Shown here piece after piece: positions 27,243 to 36,959 of a stretch of DNA of 64,000 nucleotides. The notes beneath the pieces were generated by a model, which was not told the DNA's origin, made no database searches, and saw only the letters and a list, made by a program, of their open reading frames with translations. The first letter of the stretch is position 1. Each line of letters begins with the position of its first letter. The position numbers were made by a program, and so were the translations under genes. The stretch covers positions 3,782,001 to 3,846,000 of the forward strand of contig NZ_CP060418.1 in NCBI RefSeq assembly GCF_014298075.1. Reading direction: 5' to 3'. The DNA comes from Enterobacter sp. JUb54. GTDB lineage: Bacteria > Pseudomonadota > Gammaproteobacteria > Enterobacterales > Enterobacteriaceae.

Positions 27243-28451
27243 ATGACGGAACAACAAAACCAATCCGCCGTGGTTGAAGAGACCAGGGAGGCCGTGGACA
27301 AGACGCCACAGCCAGAGAATAGCGGAAAGAAAAACGGCGGTAATAAAACCAGCCTCGTCCTTAGCGCGGTGGCTATCGCCATTGCCCTCGCCGCTGGCGT
27401 GGGCCTGTTTAGTTTGAATAAACAGCAAGTCTCCCGGCAGAACGAAACCAGTACGGTGCTTGGCGACCAGGTCGCCGCGCTGCTTAAAGCGCAAGAGAGC
27501 CAGAAAAATGAATTCGACAGTCTGCTTAAACAGCAGGCTGACCAGCTCGCCGACGCGAAGCATCAGCAGGAAGCGCTGACGAAGCAGCTGGAAGAGGTGC
27601 AACAAAAAGTAGCGGTGATTTCCGGCAGCGATGCCAAAACCTGGCTGCTGGCACAGGCCGACTTCCTGGTGAAATCTGCCGGGCGTAAACTGTGGAGCGA
27701 TCAGGACGTCACCACCGCTGCCGCGCTGCTGAAAAGCGCCGACGCCAGCCTCGCCGATATGAACGATCCCAGCCTGATTAGCGCCCGCCGCGCCATCACC
27801 GACGATATTACCTCGTTGTCAGCGGTCAGCCAGGTGGACTACGACGGTATTATCCTCAAGGTCAACCAGCTCGCGAACCAGATTGATAACCTGCGTCTCG
27901 CCGACAACAACGACGACGACTCCCCGATGGATTCCGACAGCGAAGAGCTCTCCAGCTCCATTGGCGAATGGCGCGTCAATCTGCAGAAAAGCTGGCAGAA
28001 CTTTATGGACAGCTTTATTACCATTCGTCGTCGCGACGAAACGGCAGTGCCGCTGCTGGCGCCGAACCAGGACGTCTATCTGCGCGAAAATATTCGCTCT
28101 CGTCTGCTGGTTGCTGCCCAGGCGGTCCCGCGCCATCAGGAAGAAACCTACAAGCAGGCGCTGGATAACGTCTCGACGTGGGTGCGGGCGTATTACGATA
28201 CCGAAGATGCCACGACCAAGGCCTTCCTTGAGGATGTCGATAAGCTGAGTCAGCAAAGCATCACGATGAGCGTGCCGGATAATCTGCAGAGCCAGGCCAT
28301 CCTTGAGAAGCTGATGCAAACGCGGGTCCGCAGCCTGATGGCACAGCCTGCCGTCACCCAGAGCAGCGCACCGGCTCCAGCAGCCCCTGCCCCATCGGCA
28401 CCTGCGCCAGCATCTGAACCGGCACCTGCACACGCGGCACAAGGAGAGTAA
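27243..28451 (+). CDS. hemX: HemX, membrane-anchored protein of the hem operon
   Basis: This 402-residue protein was once annotated as uroporphyrin-III methyltransferase, but it has none of the SUMT motifs. It shows a charged N-terminus, one transmembrane helix (about 36-58), a coiled-coil stretch rich in Gln/Lys/Glu (about 75-125), a conserved domain ([18 protein letters not shown]), and a C-terminal Ala/Pro-rich tail. It probably faces the periplasm; its function is unknown. The start is the ATG at 27243 after the hemD stop (an ATG four codons earlier is also in frame). hemY follows by 3 bp. Confidence 0.93.
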   Translation: MTEQQNQSAVVEETREAVDKTPQPENSGKKNGGNKTSLVLSAVAIAIALAAGVGLFSLNKQQVSRQNETSTVLGDQVAALLKAQESQKNEFDSLLKQQADQLADAKHQQEALTKQLEEVQQKVAVISGSDAKTWLLAQADFLVKSAGRKLWSDQDVTTAAALLKSADASLADMNDPSLISARRAITDDITSLSAVSQVDYDGIILKVNQLANQIDNLRLADNNDDDSPMDSDSEELSSSIGEWRVNLQKSWQNFMDSFITIRRRDETAVPLLAPNQDVYLRENIRSRLLVAAQAVPRHQEETYKQALDNVSTWVRAYYDTEDATTKAFLEDVDKLSQQSITMSVPDNLQSQAILEKLMQTRVRSLMAQPAVTQSSAPAPAAPAPSAPAPASEPAPAHAAQGE

Positions 28452-28454
28452 CGC

Positions 28455-29651
28455 ATGTTGAAAATTCTCTTACTGTTCGCGCTGTTGATCGCCGGGATCG
28501 TGGTCGGTCCGATTATTTCCGGGCACCAGGGATACGTGCTGATCCAGACCGATAACTACAATATCGAAACCAGCGTCACCGGGCTGGTCATCATCATGAT
28601 CCTCACGATGGTGGTGTTGTTTGCTATCGAATGGCTGTTCCGCCGTATTTTCCGCACCGGCGCGCATACTCGCGGCTGGTTCGTTGGTCGTAAGCGCCGT
28701 CGCGCACGTAAACAAACCGAGCAGGCGCTGCTCAAACTGGCGGAAGGCGACTATCAGCAGGTTGAGAAGCTGATGGCGAAAAACGCCGATCATGCTGAGC
28801 AGCCGGTGGTGAACTACCTGATGGCGGCGGAAGCGGCGCAGCAGCGTGGCGATGATGCCCGGGCCAATCAGCATCTGGAACGCGCGACTGAGCTGGCCGG
28901 GGACGATCTCATCCCGGTTGAGATCGCTCGCGTGCGTCTGCAACTGGCCCGCAATGAGAATCTTGCGGCGCGCCACGGCATTGATAAATTGCTGGAAATT
29001 ACCCCCAGACATCCGGAAGTTCTACGTCTGGCTGAGCAAGCCTATACCCGCACCGGGGCGTGGAATTCCCTGCTGGATATCATCCCGTCCATGGCGAAAG
29101 CCAACGTCGGCGATGAAGAATACCGCGCTGCGCTGGAGCAGCAGGCCTGGGTTGGCCTGATGGGGCAAACACTGGCCGACCGCGGTAGCGATGGGCTGCG
29201 TGAATGGTGGAAGAGCCAGAATCGCAAAACCCGCAGCCAGGTAACGTTGCAGGTGGCGATGGCGAACCTGCTGATTGAGAGCGACGATCACGATACCGCA
29301 CAGCAGATTATTATCGACGGTCTGAAAAAGCAGTATGACGACCGCCTGGCGATGCTGATTCCGCGCCTGAAGACCAATAATCCTGAGCAGCTGGAAAAAG
29401 TCCTGCGTCAGCAGATCAAAACCGTCGGCGATCGTCCATTGCTGTGGAGCACCCTGGGGCAATCCCTGATGCGTCACGGCGAGTGGCAAGAAGCCAGCAT
29501 TGCGTTCCGTGCCGCGCTGAAACAGCGTCCTGATGCGTTCGATTATGCCTGGCTGGCCGATACGCTGGACCGGATGCATCAACCGGAAGAGGCAGCCTTA
29601 ATGCGCCGTGATGGCCTGCTGTTAACTCTGCAGAACAATCCGCAAGCGTAA
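28455..29651 (+). CDS. hemY: HemY, TPR-containing inner-membrane protein of the hem operon
   Basis: The 398-residue protein has two N-terminal membrane helices (about 3-22 and 40-61), then a basic patch, then tetratricopeptide-type helical repeats to the C-terminus. Despite its name it is not protoporphyrinogen oxidase. It is the last gene of hemCDXY and is conserved there in gammaproteobacteria. A role as scaffold for the haem enzymes is inference. A hairpin follows the stop codon. Confidence 0.94.
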   Translation: MLKILLLFALLIAGIVVGPIISGHQGYVLIQTDNYNIETSVTGLVIIMILTMVVLFAIEWLFRRIFRTGAHTRGWFVGRKRRRARKQTEQALLKLAEGDYQQVEKLMAKNADHAEQPVVNYLMAAEAAQQRGDDARANQHLERATELAGDDLIPVEIARVRLQLARNENLAARHGIDKLLEITPRHPEVLRLAEQAYTRTGAWNSLLDIIPSMAKANVGDEEYRAALEQQAWVGLMGQTLADRGSDGLREWWKSQNRKTRSQVTLQVAMANLLIESDDHDTAQQIIIDGLKKQYDDRLAMLIPRLKTNNPEQLEKVLRQQIKTVGDRPLLWSTLGQSLMRHGEWQEASIAFRAALKQRPDAFDYAWLADTLDRMHQPEEAALMRRDGLLLTLQNNPQA

Positions 29652-29661
29652 CCGCCCTTTT

Positions 29662-29688
29662 GCTATCGCCTCTTCTGGGGGCGATAGC
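29662..29688 (+). terminator. Hairpin after hemY
   Basis: GCTATCGCC (29662-29670) pairs with GGCGATAGC (29680-29688) as a perfect 9-bp stem, 10 bp after the hemY stop. Only a CT-rich tail follows, so termination may be weak or Rho-assisted. Confidence 0.55.
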
Positions 29689-29772
29689 GCTCTCCTCAGC
29701 ACCCGCTTTTACTCTCTCTTCCTTTCTCTTGCTTCATTCTTGCTTTTGCCATCGGCTGCCAACCCCTGAAAT

Positions 29773-30108
29773 AAAAAAACGCCTGCACTGAAATCAGGGC
29801 AGGCGTTAAAACAGGTCTGTTTGACAACAAATTGGGTGCTTCACTCAACGTTATGTCCATGGTGTTTGATGAGGCTATCTGCGTCATCCTTCACGCTGTC
29901 TCTTCGTTGGCGGCGCATGCTCACCCGAGTCACTTACCTTTGCAAGCGCCAGGGGATTCCCATACTGGCCATCTCGACACATCATGAATGATTTAGCATA
30001 TAAAATGCGACATCTGTCAGTGGACGATAAGCACCATTAAACGGCTCTGCATCATTCCTGAGTTTATGAGGCACTAAGGCGAACATAAGAGATGGAATGA
30101 GCATCTAC
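29773..30108 (-). ncRNA. glmZ: Small regulatory RNA GlmZ (enlarged by an internal ERIC element)
   Basis: GlmZ base-pairs with the glmS leader with the help of Hfq and activates glucosamine-6-phosphate synthase; RapZ and RNase E inactivate it. The 5' end GTAGATGCTCATTCCATC and the 3' part (CACCATGGACATAACG, GTTGAGTGAAGCACCCA, TTGTTGTCAAACAGACC) agree with E. coli GlmZ. The intrinsic terminator (stem AACGCCTGC/GCAGGCGTT at 29778-29807, then seven T) is also conserved, and so is the location beside hemY. A -10 box GATAAT is at 30115-30120. The E. coli RNA is about 207 nt; this one would be about 336 nt, because an ERIC-like repeat of about 120 bp sits in its centre. Identification is by recalled sequence. 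Confidence 0.9.
29878..29998 (-). repeat. ERIC element inside glmZ
   Basis: The minus strand reads GTAAGTGACTCGGGTGAGC (29919-29937), a close match to the ERIC2 primer core, with the partner arm GGGAATCCCC (29952-29961 region). The ends are imperfect inverted repeats (GCGTCATCCTTCA at 29881-29893; TGAATGATTTAGC near 29985-29997). TA dinucleotides flank it (29876-29877; about 29999-30001). Its size of about 121 bp matches the ERIC in front of gppA. Confidence 0.8.
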
Positions 30109-30147
30109 CCGGTTATTATCGCACAGGATCGGGGGAAAATGTATCTG

Positions 30148-30180
30148 TCCGGGCAATGAATTGAGACTATTCCGGGCAAT
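30148..30180 (-). promoter_or_regulatory. Direct repeat upstream of the glmZ promoter
   Basis: The 10-mer TCCGGGCAAT occurs twice (30148-30157 and 30171-30180), offset by 23 bp, about two helical turns. Counting from the glmZ start at 30108, the copies are at about -40 to -49 and -63 to -72, and the -35 region itself is poor. That fits an activator-binding site. I find no sigma54 element (GG-N10-GC) at the proper place. Confidence 0.4.
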
Positions 30181-30254
30181 AAGTCGCATCACGATGAGTG
30201 AAATATAAATAGCGATATCATGGGGATAGGTGATTTTTCTGCGAGCGCAGAAAA

Positions 30255-30280
30255 CAAAAAACCCCGCCGAAGCGGGGTTC
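30255..30280 (-). terminator. Terminator of the argX-hisR-leuT-proM operon
   Basis: CCCCGC (30262-30267) and GCGGGG (30272-30277) enclose a stable tetraloop (TTCG on the minus strand), and TTTTTTGTTTT follows on the minus strand. It begins a few bases after tRNA-Pro. Confidence 0.92.
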
Positions 30281-30285
30281 AAAAT

Positions 30286-30362
30286 TGGTCGGCGAGAGAG
30301 GATTCGAACCTCCGACCCACTGGTCCCAAACCAGTTGCGCTACCAAGCTGCGCTACTCGCCG
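30286..30362 (-). tRNA. proM: tRNA-Pro (anticodon TGG)
   Basis: A 77-nt cloverleaf starts CGGCGAGTAGCGCAGC, has anticodon loop TTTGGGA (TGG) and T-loop GGTTCGAATCC, and ends with encoded CCA. It is the last of four tRNAs in the operon. Confidence 0.97.
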
Positions 30363-30405
30363 ATGTACTGCTTTTTTGAATTTTTAGTTCAATTCTTTAA
30401 AGTCG

Positions 30406-30491
30406 TGGTGCGAGGGGGGGGACTCGAACCCCCACATCCTAAGGACACTAACACCTGAAGCTAGCGCGTCTACCAATTCCGCCACCTTCGC
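30406..30491 (-). tRNA. leuT: tRNA-Leu (anticodon CAG)
   Basis: This is an 86-nt class II tRNA with a long variable arm (TGTCCTAAGGATG), start GCGAAGGTGGCGGAATTGG, anticodon loop TTCAGGT (CAG), T-arm with eight consecutive C, and encoded CCA. Confidence 0.97.
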
Positions 30492-30513
30492 AATTCACAA
30501 CTCTATCAAATAA

Positions 30514-30590
30514 TGGGGTGGCTAATGGGATTCGAACCCACGACAACTGGAATCACAATCCAGGGCTCTACCAACTGAGCTATAGCCACC
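30514..30590 (-). tRNA. hisR: tRNA-His (anticodon GTG)
   Basis: A 77-nt tRNA starts GGTGGCTATAGCTCAG, has anticodon loop TTGTGAT (GTG), encoded CCA, and the extra 5' G paired as usual for tRNA-His. The sequence appears the same as E. coli hisR. Confidence 0.98.
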
Positions 30591-30653
30591 ACTACAAATC
30601 TTTTCACGCGGCCCTGTTGAAACAGTCCACCGCAGCTCAAGCACCGGGTTAAA

Positions 30654-30730
<77 letters not shown>

Positions 30731-30751
30731 TTAGCGCCGTTGCGGGGTCGG

Positions 30752-30780
30752 ATATTACGGACTTCCCCCCCCGCTGTCTA
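30752..30780 (-). promoter_or_regulatory. Promoter of the tRNA operon
   Basis: On the minus strand TAGACA (30775-30780) and TAATAT (30752-30757) are 17 bp apart. The discriminator just after the -10 box is GC-rich (CCGACCCCGC), which fits stringent control of stable RNA. The spacer includes a run of eight G (30765-30772). The promoter lies 103 bp or less from the end of yifK, which reads in the same direction. Confidence 0.7.
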
Positions 30781-30832
30781 GTGCCTTTTTAAATAAAATT
30801 ACTGTTTGGTCACGCTTTGTTCATTTTGGCGT

Positions 30833-32218
30833 TTATTCCGCCGTTTTCTCGGCATTCCCCTGCCTGGCGAAGCCAAATACCCGATAAATGAGCGTCACCA
30901 GGGCGAGAAAAAGAATACCGACGAACAGCGACATACGGGTATCGTCGTTAAAACCCATGCCGATCAGCACACAAATCAGAAACGCCATTGTCAGATAGTT
31001 CGCCCACGGGAACAGCAGCGAACGGAAAGGATGGCTGGCGATAGCCTCCTGATGGGTACGGCGGAAACGGATCTGGCTAATCAGGATCACGAACCACGGC
31101 ACCATCCCCGGCAGCACGCTGGCGCTGTAGACATAGACGAACACCCGCTGCGGGTTAGGGATAATATAGTTCAGGCAGGAGCCGACCAGCAGAATCAGAA
31201 TCGACAGCGCGACGCCCACGGCCGGTACACCATTGCGTGAGACTTTACCAATAGCCGCCGGCAGCTGACGGTTCTTCGCCAGCGCATAGAGCATCCGCCC
31301 GCAGCTGTACATACCGCTGTTACAGCCGGACAGCGCTGCCGTCAGCACCACAAAGTTGATAATCCCTGCGGCGGCCGTAATGCCGATTTTCGCGAAGGTC
31401 AGGACAAACGGACTACCGCCTGAACCAATCTGGTTCCACGGGAAAATAGTGACAATCACGAAAATGGCGCCCACATAAAAAATCAGGATCCGCCACAGGA
31501 CTTTCCCCACCGCGCTACGCAGCGTGACCTGCGGGTTCTTCGCCTCGCCTGCGGTGATACCAATCAGCTCAACGCCCTGATAGGACGCCACCACAATACA
31601 CAGTGCCGTCAGAAAGCCCTTCCAGCCGCCGGCGAAGAATCCGCCGTGCTCGCTGAGGTTCGAGAAACCAATAGCGTGACCGCCGTTACCGAAGCCAAAG
31701 AAGATCACCCCCAGCCCCACCACAATCATCACGATAATGGTGGTGACTTTGATCATCGCGAACCAGAATTCGATTTCACCGTACAGGCGCACCGCCGCCA
31801 GGTTCGCCAGCGCCACCAGCCCGACGGCTATCAACGCCGGTATCCATTGCGCCATCTCCGGGAACCAGAACTGCACATAGACCCCGATGGCCGTAATCTC
31901 CGAGATCCCCACCGCCATCCACATAAACCAGTACGACCAGGCGGTAAGGTAGCCGAAAAACGGGCTCATATAACGGTGCGCGTATACGGCGAATGAACCG
32001 GTCACCGGCTCAAGGAACAGCATCTCGCCCATCGAGCGCATGATAAAGAAGACAAATATACCGGCGATGATATACGCCAGCAGGACGGAAGGACCGGCCC
32101 ACTTCAGCGTACTTGCCGCTCCCATAAATAACCCTACGCCAATCGTCCCGCCAAGGGCGATCAGTTCAATATGCCTGGCCTCCAGCCCGCGCTGGAGTTC
32201 CACTTTTTTCTCTGTCAT
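30833..32218 (-). CDS. yifK: APC-family amino-acid permease YifK (ThrP)
   Basis: The 461-residue inner-membrane permease has about 12 helices and begins [21 protein letters not shown], the amino-acid permease signature. The E. coli protein has been reported as a proton-coupled threonine/serine transporter. The leader just before the start reads ACACAAGAGG, a C/A-rich stretch next to the Shine-Dalgarno. The sRNA GcvB is known to repress yifK through such a site in enterobacteria, so this is a likely target. It lies between the ECA cluster and the tRNA operon, the standard order. Confidence 0.95.
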   Translation of the reverse strand: MTEKKVELQRGLEARHIELIALGGTIGVGLFMGAASTLKWAGPSVLLAYIIAGIFVFFIMRSMGEMLFLEPVTGSFAVYAHRYMSPFFGYLTAWSYWFMWMAVGISEITAIGVYVQFWFPEMAQWIPALIAVGLVALANLAAVRLYGEIEFWFAMIKVTTIIVMIVVGLGVIFFGFGNGGHAIGFSNLSEHGGFFAGGWKGFLTALCIVVASYQGVELIGITAGEAKNPQVTLRSAVGKVLWRILIFYVGAIFVIVTIFPWNQIGSGGSPFVLTFAKIGITAAAGIINFVVLTAALSGCNSGMYSCGRMLYALAKNRQLPAAIGKVSRNGVPAVGVALSILILLVGSCLNYIIPNPQRVFVYVYSASVLPGMVPWFVILISQIRFRRTHQEAIASHPFRSLLFPWANYLTMAFLICVLIGMGFNDDTRMSLFVGILFLALVTLIYRVFGFARQGNAEKTAE

Positions 32219-32536
32219 ATAGCCTCTTGTGTTTGCCTTGCCTCCGGTTTTTATCCCTCATCCAGCGTGCTGGGTGGCGTCGCAGAAATGATCGACGCCA
32301 CCGGGGAGTGACGGGTTTGTCACCTTGATAGCTCCCCAATGGTGTGGTGCATATACCGGTTATTTTTATGAATGAGTGAAAGGAAATAGCCTTGCCGGCG
32401 CGATGGCACCGGGTGCCCGTCGCGCGTTAAGCCTGCGAATGGTTAATGAATTTTGAGGAAATGGCAAATAAAGTATCAGGCGAGTTAACTATTCACGCAG
32501 AATATGTACACAAACTCGCCGGACAGAGGTGGAATA
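32219..32536. other. yifK-wecG intergenic region
   Basis: This 318-bp gap has no supported gene. It contains the yifK leader, an AT-rich promoter-like stretch near 32340-32390, and a hairpin (GCGCGATGGCACC at 32398-32410 with GGTGCCCGTCGCGC at 32412-32425) that probably ends or protects the ECA transcript. No T run follows the hairpin. Confidence 0.5.
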
Positions 32537-33277
32537 TCAGAGTTGACCGGTGTAATACCAACGTAAATATCGCAGCAGGCGGATCTGTCGTTTAATTCTG
32601 CTCGGCTGGGATACCAGACGATAAAACCACTCCAGGCCAAGGTTCTGCCAGAACCGCGGCGCCCGCTGGACATGGCCGGTGAAGACGTCATAGGTGCCGC
32701 CTACGCCCATGTACAACGCCTCGGGATAAACTTCACGGCAGTCACGCATCAGGATCTCCTGGCGCGGTGAGCCCATCGCGACGGTGACGATTTTGGCTCC
32801 GCTGTCGCGGATCTGCTCAAACAGCGCCTGACGTCGATCGGCGGCGAAATAGCCATCCTGGCTGCCCACGATATTGACGTTCCAGCGTGCACGCAGCTGT
32901 GCTTCAGTCTGGGCCAGTATTTCCGGCTTGCCGCCCACCAGATAGACCGGTGTGCCCTGCGCGCCCGCGCGCTCCATCAGCGCTTCCCACAGGTCGGCCC
33001 CCGCCACGCGCGACACCTGCGCCTGGGGGTATTTTTTCCGCAACGAGCGTACTACGCTGATGCCGTCGGCGTATTTAAACTCCGCGGCCTCAATCAGCGC
33101 CCGGACCTCGGGATTATCCTCAACCGCCAGCATTTTCTCCGCATTGATCGCCACCAGCGTTCCCTGGCGAATCGTGCCGTCGGCGTAAAGATAATCCAGA
33201 GCGTGCTGCATATTACGCCAGCCGATAAGTTGTAAGCCTCTCAGCAGATACAACGGCGCCGAAATGGTCTCAGTCAT
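32537..33277 (-). CDS. wecG: UDP-ManNAcA transferase of ECA synthesis (lipid II formation)
   Basis: WecG (RffM) adds N-acetylmannosaminuronic acid to undecaprenyl-PP-GlcNAc, forming ECA lipid II at the cytoplasmic face. The 246-residue GT26-family protein has the conserved [38 protein letters not shown] and [10 protein letters not shown] blocks. The start is the second of two close ATG codons (33277), correctly spaced from AAGGA, which gives the E. coli length. It is the last gene of the ECA cluster, 8 bp after wzyE. Confidence 0.96.
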   Translation of the reverse strand: MTETISAPLYLLRGLQLIGWRNMQHALDYLYADGTIRQGTLVAINAEKMLAVEDNPEVRALIEAAEFKYADGISVVRSLRKKYPQAQVSRVAGADLWEALMERAGAQGTPVYLVGGKPEILAQTEAQLRARWNVNIVGSQDGYFAADRRQALFEQIRDSGAKIVTVAMGSPRQEILMRDCREVYPEALYMGVGGTYDVFTGHVQRAPRFWQNLGLEWFYRLVSQPSRIKRQIRLLRYLRWYYTGQL

Positions 33278-33285
33278 GTCCATCC

Positions 33286-34635
33286 TTATCTGACCTGAGG
33301 TTGTGAAAGCGGTTTGACCCGCCGATGAATCAACCCCGCACTATCCAGCAGCCAGTACAGCAGTTTCGCCGCCAGTAAACAGATGCCAAAGATCACGAGG
33401 AAAAACACCACGCGTGAGCCAAATGAATCCAGCCCTTCGCGCGCCAGCACTATCATGTTGAAGATAGCGCCAAAACAGAAGCTATGCAGAATGGCCGCTT
33501 TATAGCGGTTAGTCTCCCGGTTGCCCAGTTCATACAGCCAGTCGAACCATTTGATGATAAGCCCGACCGCCACTGCACCCAGCGGCACAAACCATACGCC
33601 GCCCATCACCACCAGCGAACCGATCAGCGTGGGGGAAATAGCCAGGCCAGAGTGGTTGTTCAGCACTTCCCAGGTAAAGTAGTTGGCGGTGTTGAGCACC
33701 ATCGATGGCCGGCCATGCCACATCCAGCTGGGAATAAAGACGTAGAAGTCGCGGATCATCGGCGCCAGCCCCTGGAACTCGATCTTATCGTAGTTCTGCA
33801 GCAGCAGCGCCAGGTTCTCCCACGGCGAGAAGGTATCGCGGGTCAGGTACAGGAAGGTATAAAACGCCTCGTCGCCGCTGACGTTCATGCCATAGCGTTT
33901 GAGCGCCAGCCAGAACATCCCCACAATGCCCAGGACGCCTGCCGCCGCCAGCATCCACAGGCTAATCCAGCCACGAATGATGCCGATAAACAAGAAGATA
34001 GCGAAAGCGATAATAATGTTGGCGCGGGTACCGCCGACAATTGCGTAGGTCAGCAGGCCAAACGCCACGGTGCTGATCAGGAAGAAGATCCACGCCTTAT
34101 AATCCTGACGCAGGAAGTAGACCACCAGCATCGCCGGGATAAAGAAATAGAAAAATCGCTTCAACGCAACGCCGGAGACTTCGCTGGAGAAGATCTGGCT
34201 GTAAGAGTTGAGTCGGAACAGCAGGAAGCCGTTATGGGCAAAGAAAATCCCAAGGCATAACAGGGCAATACCCAGCAGAATGCCCCAGGCCAGATGGGTT
34301 TCCACGCGGTTCATGGTAAACAGCGGGCGGCGCAGGCTATCGTCGGTGGCCGAGCGCAGACGGGTCTTATAGGTCACGTAGTAGACCGCGTAGAAGCACA
34401 CCGACACCAGCAGCGTTTGCAGCAGCACGTCCGGCGGGGCGACGCCCACATCAAAGCGGAACACCAGAATACTGGTCAGCGGGAAGCCAAAGAAGAACGT
34501 CAGCAAAAACAGCAGCGAGAAAAACACGTTGAAGTTAAAGCGCACGCGGCGAAACTCAAAGTAGGTCAGGGTGGCGATAAACAGCGTCGACAGCAGCCAG
34601 ACCACCAGCAGTCCGCAAAATGCCATTAATGTCAT
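33286..34635 (-). CDS. wzyE: ECA polymerase WzyE
   Basis: WzyE polymerises lipid-linked ECA trisaccharide repeat units on the periplasmic side. The 449-residue protein has about 11 membrane helices, with conserved [18 protein letters not shown] and the periplasmic [19 protein letters not shown] loop. It overlaps wecF by 4 bp (ATGA) and precedes wecG, forming a translationally coupled module with them. Confidence 0.97.
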   Translation of the reverse strand: MTLMAFCGLLVVWLLSTLFIATLTYFEFRRVRFNFNVFFSLLFLLTFFFGFPLTSILVFRFDVGVAPPDVLLQTLLVSVCFYAVYYVTYKTRLRSATDDSLRRPLFTMNRVETHLAWGILLGIALLCLGIFFAHNGFLLFRLNSYSQIFSSEVSGVALKRFFYFFIPAMLVVYFLRQDYKAWIFFLISTVAFGLLTYAIVGGTRANIIIAFAIFLFIGIIRGWISLWMLAAAGVLGIVGMFWLALKRYGMNVSGDEAFYTFLYLTRDTFSPWENLALLLQNYDKIEFQGLAPMIRDFYVFIPSWMWHGRPSMVLNTANYFTWEVLNNHSGLAISPTLIGSLVVMGGVWFVPLGAVAVGLIIKWFDWLYELGNRETNRYKAAILHSFCFGAIFNMIVLAREGLDSFGSRVVFFLVIFGICLLAAKLLYWLLDSAGLIHRRVKPLSQPQVR

Positions 34636-35711
34636 GAGTTGACCCCCGCCGCAATCCGCAACGCCTGCTGCCAGCCCGCGAGATAGTTCGGCCGGAAGAA
34701 AGCAATCTGGTTCTTATCAACGCCAGCCAGCTGGCGCTGCGCCTCGCGTACGACGGCGACATCCAGCGTATCGCCGGTAAACAGTACCGGGATATTCTGC
34801 TCCGTCATATCCTGCCAGAACGGATTTTCCCGGTTCAGTACACAGGGGATACCCGCCTGAATCAACAAACATAACGTCCCGATACCTTGCTGGCGGGCAA
34901 ACAGGAAATAGCCCAGATCGCAGCGACGCAGCAGGTCCAGATAATCATGAAATTCTAGCTTTTCGCTCAGTATCTGCAGGTGCGCGGCGCAGAACAACGC
35001 CGCCCCTTCCGCCTGCACTTCACGAATATAGTCCGCATTGTTTTCCGGATACCCCATCGGCAGGATCACGTTCACCGTATCGCCAAACTGCTGATGAATA
35101 GCCCGCAACGCCGCAATATGCTCGTTGCTGCGATCGCCCGAGTTACCCACCAGAATGGTCAACGTCTGGGACTGCGGCGCGCTATCGGCCAGCGAATTAA
35201 GCGTCGGGTCCATACGCGTCGGGAAATAGAGCAGCTCGCCAGGCACGCGCGGGTGGCGGCGGGCAAACCAGCTCAGATCGCCCCGGGTGGCAAACACACG
35301 CCCGACTCTACCCTGCGCAAGGCGTCGCAGCGGGTAGAATAGACGGAACTTCAGGCTCGACGAATTCTCATACAGATCGGCGCCCCAGATATGCCAGTTA
35401 AACTGGGCGGGACGGATGCCTCCGCTCAGCAGAGCCAGCCATAGCCCGGTATTAAACTGACCGTGGAAGAAAAAACGCTGCTGACGATCGGCCTTTGCCT
35501 TAGCAATAACCGCCTGCGCCAGCGACTTTTTCCCGGAATAGCAGGTGATCGACAATGCCGGGTACGCCTCGCGCATTCCTGTTGCATCACCGACGACCAT
35601 AAACCGACGCGCCTGCTCGTCATGCGCGGCCAGCTCGTCGTTAAAAAACCGCAGAACGGTCTGGTTGTGGTGCGGGATATCCGATCCCAGTACATGTATC
35701 AGTGCTGTCAT
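34632..35711 (-). CDS. wecF: TDP-Fuc4NAc transferase of ECA synthesis
   Basis: WecF (RffT) transfers 4-acetamido-4,6-dideoxygalactose to ECA lipid II, giving lipid III, the complete trisaccharide. The 359-residue GT56-family protein shows [21 protein letters not shown] at the N-terminus (recognisable from the first 20 residues), [10 protein letters not shown], and [13 protein letters not shown]. Stop and start overlap by 4 bp with both wzyE downstream and wzxE upstream. Confidence 0.96.
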   Translation of the reverse strand: MTALIHVLGSDIPHHNQTVLRFFNDELAAHDEQARRFMVVGDATGMREAYPALSITCYSGKKSLAQAVIAKAKADRQQRFFFHGQFNTGLWLALLSGGIRPAQFNWHIWGADLYENSSSLKFRLFYPLRRLAQGRVGRVFATRGDLSWFARRHPRVPGELLYFPTRMDPTLNSLADSAPQSQTLTILVGNSGDRSNEHIAALRAIHQQFGDTVNVILPMGYPENNADYIREVQAEGAALFCAAHLQILSEKLEFHDYLDLLRRCDLGYFLFARQQGIGTLCLLIQAGIPCVLNRENPFWQDMTEQNIPVLFTGDTLDVAVVREAQRQLAGVDKNQIAFFRPNYLAGWQQALRIAAGVNS

Positions 35712-36958
35712 GCCCGTCTACGCCAGAGTAAAAACACGCCACTACAAAGGGCGAAATAAACAATATAAGTTGCCATATACGCCTGCGCCGCGCCAATTGC
35801 ACCATTTGCTGGGATCAGCCAGTGCGAGAAGGCGGTCAGCAACGTAAACTGGCTGATTTCCGTTAGTATATAAAAGCGCAGTGACGCTTTCGCAATCACC
35901 AGATAGCCATAAACATAGGCGCCCACCTTAAGCACATCGCCCACCAGTTGCCAGGCAAACAGGTCGCGCATCGCCGTAAAGCGGTCTGAAAATAGCAGCC
36001 AGATGGCAAAATCGCGTAGCAACCAGACGGTTAAGCTCGCCGCCGCCACTGCCGGGAGGACAAATTTTAAGGATTTGCCAATCTCGCGGGTAATCGCCGA
36101 TTTGTCCGTCAATCGCGAGAGCGTCGGCAGCAGGTAGACGCTAAACGATGCGGTAATAAACTGCAGATAGGCATCGGAAATGCTGCTGACCCCTTGCCAG
36201 ATCCCGACCGCTTCCCAGCCATAGCGCTCCGCCAGCAGATTACGCATCATCACGTAGGCCACCGGCAGCGTCACCGAGGTCATCAGCGCCATCAGGGTAA
36301 ATTTGGAAAGCTGCCCTGCCAGGCCGTTATCCCAGCGAGGCCGCAGCGCGCTGAGCGGAATGGTCCCACGCCGCCATAACACAATGGCCGCCGGCACCAC
36401 CACCAGCGCCGGTACCAGCGCCAGCCCAAGCAGCGCTCCCTGATAACCAGCAAAATGGTAGCAGCCATAGTAGGCCACGACGCCAATCAGGCTACCGGCG
36501 ATCAGCGACAGGGCATTCCCCGCCGCATCGCGAAAACCTTTCATCAACGCCAGCAGCAGGTTGGCCCACGCAATCCCCATCTGTACCAGCGCCACAAGGC
36601 GAACCAGCCCCTGGTATTGGGTGTGGCCAAACAGCCCCTGACTAATCGGTGCCGCCGCCAGCAAAAAGATGAGTGCCAGCAGCGTCGAGAAGCCGAGCAC
36701 CATCGCCGAGGCGGTGCCGACCACGTTATTGAGCTGCTGCCGATCGTCATGGTGTTGCGCGACCAGTTTGGTCACGCCATTGAAAATACCTGCCCCTGCC
36801 AGGACGCCAAGCACGGTGACCAGCTGGCGGAAGTTACCCGCCTGGCCGACCCCTGCTGGCCCATAGGAGACCGCCAGCAGTTTAACCACCAGCAGCCCGG
36901 CGCCAATTTTAACCAGCGTAGACGCGGCGGTCCACAGTGAAGCTTTAGCCAGCGACAT
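35708..36958 (-). CDS. wzxE: ECA lipid III flippase WzxE
   Basis: WzxE moves undecaprenyl-PP-trisaccharide across the inner membrane. The 416-residue protein has about 12 helices and the MATE-like/polysaccharide flippase fold, starting [20 protein letters not shown]. It is 1 bp downstream of wecE and overlaps wecF by 4 bp, so the whole block is tightly packed. Confidence 0.97.
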   Translation of the reverse strand: MSLAKASLWTAASTLVKIGAGLLVVKLLAVSYGPAGVGQAGNFRQLVTVLGVLAGAGIFNGVTKLVAQHHDDRQQLNNVVGTASAMVLGFSTLLALIFLLAAAPISQGLFGHTQYQGLVRLVALVQMGIAWANLLLALMKGFRDAAGNALSLIAGSLIGVVAYYGCYHFAGYQGALLGLALVPALVVVPAAIVLWRRGTIPLSALRPRWDNGLAGQLSKFTLMALMTSVTLPVAYVMMRNLLAERYGWEAVGIWQGVSSISDAYLQFITASFSVYLLPTLSRLTDKSAITREIGKSLKFVLPAVAAASLTVWLLRDFAIWLLFSDRFTAMRDLFAWQLVGDVLKVGAYVYGYLVIAKASLRFYILTEISQFTLLTAFSHWLIPANGAIGAAQAYMATYIVYFALCSGVFLLWRRRA

Positions 36959-36959
36959 A

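Noticed and set aside
29696-29887. 63-codon minus-strand ORF
   Set aside because: It runs through the glmZ 3' part and its terminator; no ribosome-binding site and the sequence is explained by the sRNA.
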